DNA of 8,061 nucleotides, from the NCBI GenBank assembly GCA_964517005.1, contig CAZFAJ010000110.1, positions 1 through 8,061 on the forward strand. The letters are read 5' to 3'. The DNA is from CAYVBJ01 sp964517005. GTDB taxonomy: Bacteria; Bacteroidota; Rhodothermia; Balneolales; Balneolaceae. A model generated the notes under the pieces. It had not been told where the DNA came from, did not search any database, and saw only the letters and a list, made by a program, of their open reading frames with translations. The position numbers and the translations under genes were made by a program. This document shows, one piece after another, positions 1-6,355 of the stretch. Position 1 is the first letter of the stretch; each line of letters starts with the position of its first letter.

Positions 1-405
1 GATGAGCCCAAAATGGAAACGGTTGTAGCCATAGAAGAAGGCCGGGTGCGTTTTTTCTCCGAAAAAGAACCTCAGCATCCGGTTGAAATGAGCGCCGGCA
101 CACTGAGCCGATGGAATACACAGATGGATGAACCTGCAGATCCCAAACCTGTTGAATTTGCTGATATCTCCGGCTGGCGAAATAATATGCTGATTTTTAA
201 TGAACAGTCTCTTTCAATAATTTTCAGAGAGCTGGAACGCAGGTTCGATATTCACATTCAGTTCGAAGGTGACGCCGGAGAGATGGATATTCTTACAGCC
301 TATTATTCTCCGCCTCTTAAACCGGATTCAATTATTGAAGATATTTGCATGGTAAAGGATTTAAAATATTCAAGGACAGCCAATGGTTACCGGATTTACA
401 AATAG
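1..405 (+). CDS. FecR-like anti-sigma factor, C-terminal part (5' truncated by window edge)
   Basis: The reading frame is open from base 1 and ends at TAG 403-405, giving 134 visible residues; the N-terminal part lies outside the window. Visible residues 8-35 (VVAIEEGRVRFF to the SAGTLSRWN stretch) look like the end of a FecR periplasmic domain. Residues from about 62 to 134 (LIFNEQSLSIIFRELERRF through NGYRIYK) match the DUF4974-type C-terminal domain typical of Bacteroidota FecR proteins. In this family the protein spans the inner membrane, holds an ECF sigma factor in check and receives a signal from an outer-membrane receptor through its C-terminal domain. The receptor gene that follows overlaps this one by 23 bases and carries the expected STN signalling domain, which supports the assignment. 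The methionine at 13 is internal, not the start. The sigma factor gene is presumably just upstream (inference). Confidence 0.85.
   Translation, partial: DEPKMETVVAIEEGRVRFFSEKEPQHPVEMSAGTLSRWNTQMDEPADPKPVEFADISGWRNNMLIFNEQSLSIIFRELERRFDIHIQFEGDAGEMDILTAYYSPPLKPDSIIEDICMVKDLKYSRTANGYRIYK
372..376 (+). promoter_or_regulatory. Shine-Dalgarno-like site for the TonB-dependent receptor
   Basis: AAGGA lies six bases before the ATG at 383, inside the end of the fecR-like frame. It is the clearest ribosome-binding-like site in the window; the starts of grpE, dnaJ, the VOC gene, rsmI and lnt show none. It supports the start at 383 and suggests translational coupling to the overlapping upstream gene. 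Confidence 0.5.
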
Positions 406-3135
406 CAAACAGAGAGCCGCTGTTATCGGACTTGTCAGAATCTTACTTCTGCTCCTGGTTTTCTCCTTTTCCGGCAAAACATTCGCACAAAGCGATGAGC
501 CGGATCGTTACTCTTTTAACTTCAGGGGTGAAAGCCTCGAAAAGGTACTCGACACGATCGCAAAAAATACAAAATCCGATCTCGTCTATGACCCAAAACT
601 CATTGATGGAATTAATATTTATAAACAAATTAATGATCTGCCATTTCCACTTTTTTTGAAGTCAATTTTGAAAGAGCACGGTCTCGACTACATTCTGTTA
701 TCAACAGGAACCTACGTGGTTGTTAAAAATGTGGAAGAAAAACCACTGCCCGGCTCATATATTGGCAAGGTAACGGATCGTGAAACAGGGAAGCCACTGA
801 CCGGTGCTACCGTATTTCTGGCAGATGCATCAGGAGGCACTACAACCGGAAATTCCGGGAATTTTTCGATCTCAAAACTGGTCAGCGGCACCTACAATGT
901 CATCTTCAGTTATGTGGGATATGAACCGGTCTATAAAACGATTGAAATCAAACCCGGAGCGGAAGTTCAGGAGACAATCAGAATGCAGACAAAACCTGTG
1001 GATGTGGCTCCCATCATTGTGGAAGCTCATCGCCGCCGCTTGCCAAATCAGGACAATAATGATGCCTCCGTAGATGCAGCAACACCCTGGCAAACAGTTA
1101 CGATGACAAGGGATCCGATACGCTCACTGAATCTGACTTCGGGAATTCAGTATGGCCTGCCTATGACTGATTTGCACCTGGAAGGAGGCCAGAAAAGTGA
1201 ACACAGATTGATGCTGGACGGGGTGCCCGTTTACAATCCATTCAGCTTCGGACAGCTCTTCAGCGCTTTCAGTCCGTTTGCAATAGAGAATGTAAATCTT
1301 CATAAATCGGGTTTTGGAGTTCAGGAGGGCAGTCAGATTGCAGGTATCGTGGATCTGAATCATCAGTTATCATTCACGGAAGAGAATAGCGGAATGATTC
1401 AAAGTGACCCTGTAAGCGCCAATGCAAAGGGGAATTTATATATCCCGCTGGGTGAAAAAGGAATCAATATCATGACGGCTGTTCGCACGAATCTGTGGGA
1501 TATTTTCGAAGAGCCCAATCTCAGGCAGTCGCTGAGGGAGTGGGATTTTATTGACCCGCTCATTACCAACCAGTTAGAAGATATCGAGGGTGATGCAAGC
1601 CTCTACCGGCCCTCCGATCAAAGGTCAGATGTTCAATTCTTCGACTATCACCTTGCTGCTGCCTATGAAACAGGCGAATACAGTAAACTGCAGGGATCCC
1701 TCTACCTTGGGGAAAATTCAATCACTACAGAATTACTCAGTGAAGCACCACCGGAGACAGATGTGCCGCGGTTTTTGAATGCCAAAGACTCCTATTCCTG
1801 GAAGAATACGGCAGGACAAATCACCTGGTCCGGTTTCATTTCACCCCGTTTTGACCTCTCTGCAAAAGCTTCATTCAGCTCAAGTACTTTTGATCACCGC
1901 TACCAGTTTGAAAATACAGATGAACCTCTGTTCTTCGATTCTGCATTTCAAAATAACGGTGCTGCAATTGCAGAAGATTCGGGCAGGCAATTGCCCACAC
2001 AGATCGATGGGAATCGAATCAATCATTTCACAGTTAGTTCGGATAGCAGGTATTCGTTTTCACCAAACTTTCATCTGGACAGCGGCATTCAGCTCGAACT
2101 TGTAAACTCAGATGTGGATATTGCAGATCTTTTCTTCTTATCTACAAATACAGATCAAAGTTCCACAATACTCAGCAGTTATTTGAATGCAACCAAATCG
2201 TTTGACAAAAACTGGCTTTTAACAGCTGGCACACGTTTTACATACCTGGATACTGAAAAGAATAATTTTTTCGCGGAGCCGCGGGCATCGCTGCAGTACG
2301 ACCAGACAAATTCCGGTATCGGTTTTTGGTCTGCCAGAATTTCCGGCGGGATCTACCGTCAATTTATCAATCAGCATGAAATTACAAATGCAGCGCCAAC
2401 TGCTGTGGTACCCTCGTTTACAATCTGGAGTCATTCAGGAACCACTGATATCCCCAAAGCCTACCATCTTTCGGGATCTTTTTTACTTGAACCTACCGAA
2501 AAAACGGTAATCAAAGCAGAAGGTTTTTATAAATGGCAGCCGAAAACCAATATTACCTCCTACACTAACCTGAGCAGAGAACTTGGCATTAACCGAAACC
2601 AGGTAAGTGCGTTTTCGGAAAATACGTCCATGGAATCCTTCGGGTTCGGATTGAGAGTCAACCATTCCCTGGCTGGTTCAAAGCTGCGGCTCATGGGTGG
2701 TTACGATTATAGTTCTGCGCGGATTGATTATTCAACCCAGTTCGGCCGCACTCTCCCTGCCCCGTGGAATGAACCCCACCGTGCGCAGTTCCGTGCTCTT
2801 TGGGATATAAACCGGGAGATAACAGTTCTTGGAAAATGGCAGGGTATCTGGGGCCGCGCCTGGGCGTTTCGTCAATCTTACTACAATTTTCTGCTCTTCC
2901 GGGACACGGAAGAATTTACGTTTAGCAATCCTGAAGATGACAAACTGAAACCCTTTCAGCAGGTTGATCTATCCTTTATCTATCAGCCGGTAATTGGTGA
3001 AACGGGCCTCGAGTTCAGGCTGGAGCTGATCAATATCCTGAACCGCCGGAATGCCATTGACCAAAGCCTGCTGCCATCACCGGATAGCGAAGAGGAATCA
3101 TTTGAAATCCGCGAGAGAACACTGCCCGGGTTTTA
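383..3135 (+). CDS. TonB-dependent outer-membrane receptor with STN, CarboxypepD_reg-like and plug domains (3' end lost in gap)
   Basis: 917 residues are visible. Residues 1-36 form a signal peptide: basic start, LLLLLVFSF core, probable cleavage after FAQ. Residues about 43-115 are an STN domain (YSFNFRGESLEKVLDTIA to YVVVKN), the part that contacts a FecR-type regulator. Residues about 126-200 are a carboxypeptidase-regulatory-like beta-sandwich (GKVTDRETGKPLTGATVFL, later FSYVGYEP). A possible TonB box (VAPIIVEA) lies near 208-215. The plug domain follows to about residue 330, with the typical LMLDGVPVYNPFSFGQLFS stretch; the rest is a beta-barrel rich in aromatic strands. It should sit in the outer membrane and import a substrate using TonB energy; the substrate cannot be told from sequence. 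The STN domain and the overlapping fecR-like gene point to a surface-signalling receptor. The frame reaches the N run in a codon TAN (Tyr or stop) after RTLPGF. Receptors of this type often have about ten more residues, a final barrel strand ending in an aromatic. Confidence 0.9.
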
Positions 3136-3235
3136 NNNNNNNNNNNNNNNNNNNNNNNNNNNNNNNNNNNNNNNNNNNNNNNNNNNNNNNNNNNNNNNNN
3201 NNNNNNNNNNNNNNNNNNNNNNNNNNNNNNNNNNN
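3136..3235. other. Assembly gap of 100 N
   Basis: Exactly 100 N, a conventional placeholder for a gap of unknown size. It replaces the last codons of the receptor gene on the plus strand, the last codons of dnaJ on the minus strand, and whatever separates the two convergent genes. Any translation across it is meaningless. A terminator would be expected here but cannot be seen. Confidence 0.97.
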
Positions 3236-4380
3236 GAAAAGAAGCTTTTCTCGCGATTTTCGGCATTGGATGCATCAAAGTGATCACCTTTATGCAGGGC
3301 TTCCACGTGCTTGCGTTCCGAATCGCTGAGATCTTTCTCTTTGGGAATGTAGACTTTTACTTTAATCAGCTGGTCTCCGGTCCCCGAATTATTCAGGCCC
3401 TGAATACCCCGCTCTTTCATACGAAGCAATTTGCCCGGCTGCGTACCTGATTCAATTTTGACCTTTGCCTTTCCCTTCAGGGTAGGAACTTGCACTTCGG
3501 TGCCAAGAATCACATCCGGCACACTCAGCATCAGGTCATAGTAAATATCATTTCCATCCCTGTCAAAATGTTCGTGCTCTTTCTCTTCAATAATAATGAT
3601 CAGGTTTCCGGGCTCACCTCCGCGGATACCGGCATTTCCCTGTCCCCGCATGGTAATATAATTTCCATTGGCCACACCGGAGGGGATATTTATTTTAACT
3701 TTATCTTCGCCTTTCACCCGGCCTTCACCATTGCACTTGCTGCATTTATTCCGGATCACGCGTCCTTCGCCCTGACAATTGGGGCATGGCTGAACATTCA
3801 CAAACTGTCCGAACATCGTTTTTGAAACCTGTCTCACTTCGCCCATTCCGTTACAGGTACTGCAGGTTTCAAAATCAGATTCAGTTTCTGCCCCGGTTCC
3901 GTTACACTGGTCACACTTTATACGTTTTTTAACTTTCAGGGTTTTTTCGGTGCCAAATGCGATCTCTTCGAGAGTCAGGTCCACCCGCAGTTTCATATCG
4001 GAGCCCGGCCGCCCGGTTCCGCGTCTCCGTCTGCTACGTGCTCGCTGTCCGCCGCCGAAGATATCACCGCCAAAGAAATCTGCTCCGAAAACATCACTGA
4101 AGTGGCTGAATATATCTTCATAGGTGGCGTTTTCAAATCCGCCTGAAGCACCCCCATTTATACCGGCATGTCCGAACTGATCGTACCGTTGTCTTTTCTG
4201 AGAATCCCTGAGTACTTCGTAAGCTTCCGCTGCCTCTTTAAATTTTTTGGCCGTCTCTTCATCCCCTTTATTGCGATCGGGATGGTATTTCATAGCCAGC
4301 TTGCGGTATGCCTTTTTTATTTCAGACTCATCTGCAGACTTACTGACACCCAATATTTCGTAATAATCTCGTTTTGACAT
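3236..4380 (-). CDS. dnaJ: Chaperone protein DnaJ (Hsp40, type I), 3' end lost in gap
   Basis: Co-chaperone that delivers unfolded clients to DnaK and stimulates its ATPase in the cytoplasm. 381 residues are visible from ATG 4380-4378. Residues 1-70 are the J domain with HPD at 33-35. A Gly/Phe-rich linker covers about 71-127 (FGADFFGGDIFGGG) and ends in a basic RSRRRR patch. The zinc-binding region has four CxxCxGxG repeats, with cysteine pairs at 156/159, 173/176, 199/202 and 213/216, all intact. The C-terminal substrate-binding domains follow, including GDQLIKVKVYIP near 336-346. This is a full type I DnaJ. The frame enters the gap after REKSFF; in related proteins this motif is followed by only about ten residues, so little is missing. 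The start lies 12 bases after the grpE stop, so the two are almost certainly cotranscribed. No Shine-Dalgarno sequence precedes it. Confidence 0.97.
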
Positions 4381-4392
4381 GTTTACTGTGAT

Positions 4393-5001
4393 CTATTCAC
4401 TTACAATTACTTTTGCATGACGCATTGTGCGATCGTCAATTTTATATCCGCTCTCAACAACCTGAAGCACAATATCACTCTGAACAGATTTGTCTTCCGG
4501 TTTTTGTCTGAACAGCGCATCGTGAATGTTTACATCGAAGGGTACACCCGTCTCGTCAATTCGCTCCACACCTTTCTTTTCCAGGACATTCTTGAATTTA
4601 TTGGCAATCAATTTTATTCCTTCCAGCATTGACGGATCTGCATCAGATTCTTCAAGAGCCTCAATTGTGCGGATCAGGTCATCATTGATGGGTAAAAAAT
4701 CTTCAAGCGCAGTAATCTTGGCCTGTTCAAAAATCTGCTGCTTCTCCCGCTGCAATCTTTTCCGCAGGTTATCCATCTCGGCCACCCTGCGAAGAGAAGC
4801 TTCCTTAGCCTCTTCAAGTTCCCGTTCCAATTCATCTATTCTGTTTTGCTGTTCCAGAATCAGATCATCCTCGGTAAGCTCTCCCTGAACTTCCGGCATA
4901 TTTTCATGTTCTTCCTTATTCCGGATATCAGGGGATTCAATATCCTGATTCTTATTATTCATTTTAAAATCGTTTAAATTATTCGTGCTCTTTTTGCTCA
5001 T
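4393..5001 (-). CDS. grpE: Nucleotide exchange factor GrpE
   Basis: Releases ADP from DnaK so that the chaperone cycle can continue; cytoplasmic, acts as a dimer. The 202-residue length is normal for the family. Residues 1-40 are a polar, probably disordered head. Residues about 44-100 form the long dimerising helix (ILEQQNRIDELERELEEAKEA, then EMDNLRKRLQREKQ). The beta-wing at the C-terminus carries the family signature: FDVNIHDALF (155-164), VVESGYKIDDRTMRHAKVIV (181-200). The ATG at 5001-4999 is the first possible start because an in-frame TAA lies a few codons upstream; another ATG at codon 14 is a weaker alternative. grpE precedes dnaJ by 12 bases. The repressor gene hrcA, often next to grpE, is not adjacent here; the gene before it is a VOC-family protein. 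An inverted repeat at 5062-5088 upstream may be an operator. Confidence 0.97.
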   Translation of the reverse strand: MSKKSTNNLNDFKMNNKNQDIESPDIRNKEEHENMPEVQGELTEDDLILEQQNRIDELERELEEAKEASLRRVAEMDNLRKRLQREKQQIFEQAKITALEDFLPINDDLIRTIEALEESDADPSMLEGIKLIANKFKNVLEKKGVERIDETGVPFDVNIHDALFRQKPEDKSVQSDIVLQVVESGYKIDDRTMRHAKVIVSE

Positions 5002-5061
5002 TTTCGGATAATAGTTTTATAGTGTCGTTTATGCAAATAACATGCCATCTATGAAACGAAG

Positions 5062-5088
5062 GAGAATTGCTGACATTTTGCAATTTTC
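5062..5088. promoter_or_regulatory. Inverted repeat, 9-N9-9, between the VOC gene and grpE: possible operator
   Basis: Plus-strand arms GAGAATTGC (5062-5070) and GCAATTTTC (5080-5088) are complementary at 8 of 9 positions around a 9-base spacer. ACGAA (5056-5060) and TTCGT (5086-5090) can extend the pairing if GGAG bulges out. The repeat lies about 60 bases upstream of the grpE start and about 18 bases past the VOC gene stop. The spacing equals that of the HrcA-binding CIRCE element, but the arm sequence is not TTAGCACTC. No T-run follows on the minus strand, which argues against a simple terminator. A role as a heat-shock operator is an inference. Confidence 0.35.
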
Positions 5089-5104
5089 GTGTAATTATGC
5101 GGGT

Positions 5105-5491
5105 TTACTTCTCTTCTTCATGAAAGAATTCAATCATATTGCCATCAGGATCTGCAACAAAAACAAATCTTCCTCTCTTTCTATTGGCCGGACCGCTTAA
5201 AATCGTCACCTCATTTTCCCTGAAGTACCTTGCCATTTCATCAACTTTCTCGTTACTGTCAAGATAAAAACCAAAATGATCCATCCGGAAATCCCTTGAG
5301 TTTGGATCATAGCTTGTTTCTGCTTCAACAATCACAATGGTGTCTTCCTTCCCAACTCTGTAAACAGCCATGCTTTGTCCCATCTGACGGACTAATTCAA
5401 AACCAAGTATATTTTCATAAAAATCACGGGATCGATCGATTTCATTGACGCGGATCGTAATATGGTTAATTCCTGAAGGTTTAAAATTCAT
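5105..5491 (-). CDS. VOC-superfamily (glyoxalase/bleomycin-resistance-like) protein
   Basis: Small soluble protein of 128 residues, the usual size for a single vicinal-oxygen-chelate module pair. It opens with SGINHITIRVNEIDRSRDFY, the classic first beta-strand and helix, and repeats the fold in the second half (MDHFGFYLDSNEKVDEMA, then FVADPDGNMIEFF). Likely metal ligands are His10, Glu56, His72 and Glu121; the positions resemble the His/Glu/His/Glu set of glyoxalase I, but the same pattern occurs in dioxygenase-like and resistance members. Substrate and reaction cannot be named. It lies 103 bases upstream of grpE on the same strand, so cotranscription with grpE-dnaJ is possible but unproven. 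It starts at ATG 5491-5489 without a Shine-Dalgarno sequence and is divergent from rsmI. Confidence 0.85.
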   Translation of the reverse strand: MNFKPSGINHITIRVNEIDRSRDFYENILGFELVRQMGQSMAVYRVGKEDTIVIVEAETSYDPNSRDFRMDHFGFYLDSNEKVDEMARYFRENEVTILSGPANRKRGRFVFVADPDGNMIEFFHEEEK

Positions 5492-5613
5492 AACGGGCTG
5501 ATTTGATTAATTATTTTTCTGTTTGGCATAGCCAATAAATATAAGGAATTAACAATCGAATTTGATAGTTTTGAATTTGAATGCATAAAAAGAAAAAATA
5601 AGCATCTAAATCA
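5492..5613. promoter_or_regulatory. Divergent A+T-rich promoter region between the VOC gene and rsmI
   Basis: This 122-base spacer separates two divergent genes and must hold a promoter for each. On the plus strand TAGTTTTG (5566-5573) fits the Bacteroidota -7 consensus TAnnTTTG, about 40 bases before the rsmI start, but no TTG lies at the expected -33 position. It is flanked by two copies of GAATTTGA (5558-5565 and 5573-5580), 15 bases apart. On the minus strand the best candidate is a 7/8 match, TATATTTA. The base composition makes chance matches likely, so these are candidates only. Confidence 0.35.
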
Positions 5614-6294
5614 TTGTCAACTTTATACATCGTTGCCACACCCATCGGAAATCTGGATGATTTTTCATCCCGTGCAGTGCAGGTTCTGAAAGCTTCAGAC
5701 CGCATTGCCTGTGAAGATACCAGGACATCGGCAGTACTGTTAAAGCGATATTCAATTGACAGGCCAACATTTTCGTTTCACCAGCACAATGAACATCAAA
5801 AAGTTCAGCATATAATGAACCTGCTTGGGAGCGGAGAAAATATTGCGATTATCAGTGATGCCGGGATGCCCGGAATTTCGGATCCCGGATTTTTAGCTGT
5901 TCGTGCTGCACATCAAAAGGGTCACACCGTTACCGTAATACCGGGTCCCGATGCATGCACCACTGCACTCATCGCGAGCGGACTTCCATCCGACCGGTAT
6001 CTTTTTGAAGGATTTTTACCCCCTAAAAAAGGACGGCAAACCAGGATGAAAGAAATCGCTGATTCGGATATAACTGTCGTTTGCTACGTAAGTCCGCATA
6101 AGATTTTGAGGTTTTTACAGGGACTGCAAGAATTTACCGATGGCTCCCGTTTGATCTGTGTTGCACGTGAATTGACCAAAAAGTTCGAGCAGATACAGCG
6201 TGCACCTCTTTCTGAACTGATTGAATACTGGACAAATAACACTCCCAAAGGTGAATTTGTGCTTGTCATTTCAGGAAAAGGGTATAAAGAGTAG
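5614..6294 (+). CDS. rsmI: 16S rRNA (cytidine(1402)-2'-O)-methyltransferase RsmI
   Basis: Transfers a methyl group from S-adenosylmethionine to the 2'-OH of C1402 in the decoding centre of 16S rRNA. The 226-residue protein has the tetrapyrrole-methylase fold: LYIVATPIGNLDD (4-16), CEDTRTS (33-39), the SAM-binding SDAGMPGISDPG loop (81-92), and IPGPDACTTALIASGLPSDR (109-128) followed by FEGFLPPKKGR. It is shorter than the E. coli enzyme (286 residues), lacking its C-terminal extension. The start is TTG at 5614: no in-frame ATG is available, an in-frame TAA lies at 5599-5601, and the family's conserved N-terminus begins exactly here. One oddity: the segment that usually reads YESPHR is YVSPHK (158-163), with Val replacing Glu. 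It is divergent from the VOC gene and 61 bases ahead of lnt. Confidence 0.95.
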   Translation: MSTLYIVATPIGNLDDFSSRAVQVLKASDRIACEDTRTSAVLLKRYSIDRPTFSFHQHNEHQKVQHIMNLLGSGENIAIISDAGMPGISDPGFLAVRAAHQKGHTVTVIPGPDACTTALIASGLPSDRYLFEGFLPPKKGRQTRMKEIADSDITVVCYVSPHKILRFLQGLQEFTDGSRLICVARELTKKFEQIQRAPLSELIEYWTNNTPKGEFVLVISGKGYKE

Positions 6295-6326
6295 AAAGAT
6301 AAGTGCAAAATAAATTATCTTTGCAC
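6295..6326. repeat. Two overlapping inverted repeats between rsmI and lnt
   Basis: AAAGATAA (6295-6302) and TTATCTTT (6315-6322) are perfect inverted arms with a 12-base spacer. GTGCAAA (6303-6309) and TTTGCAC (6320-6326) are a second perfect pair with a 10-base spacer. The right arms share the TTT at 6320-6322, so the two hairpins exclude each other in RNA. Both right arms cover the lnt promoter-like element. The repeats could be an operator, a weak end signal for rsmI, or chance in A+T-rich DNA. Confidence 0.4.
6316..6323 (+). promoter_or_regulatory. Bacteroidota-type -7 promoter element for lnt
   Basis: TATCTTTG is an exact match to the TAnnTTTG consensus of Bacteroidota housekeeping promoters and is followed by C, a common continuation. 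It lies 32 bases before the lnt ATG, leaving room for a short leader. No TTG is seen 19-21 bases upstream, so the -33 element is missing or degenerate. It suggests that lnt is transcribed at least partly on its own rather than only with rsmI. Confidence 0.55.
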
Positions 6327-6355
6327 CTGTAAATCAACACCGATAAACGCCGGCA

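Noticed and set aside
345..659. Plus-strand open frame of 104 codons across the fecR-receptor junction
   Set aside because: It overlaps both real genes in a third frame, and the STN domain is encoded in the receptor frame.
3030..3329. Open frames that run through the N block
   Set aside because: They exist only because N codons were read as X; they join unrelated sequence from the two sides of the gap.
3490..3825. Plus-strand open frame of 111 codons inside dnaJ
   Set aside because: It lies wholly opposite the conserved zinc-finger and substrate-binding coding region of dnaJ, and its translation has no recognisable domain.
4526..4888. Plus-strand open frame of 120 codons inside grpE
   Set aside because: The Ser/Arg-rich translation is the shadow of the Glu/Lys-rich GrpE coiled coil read on the opposite strand.
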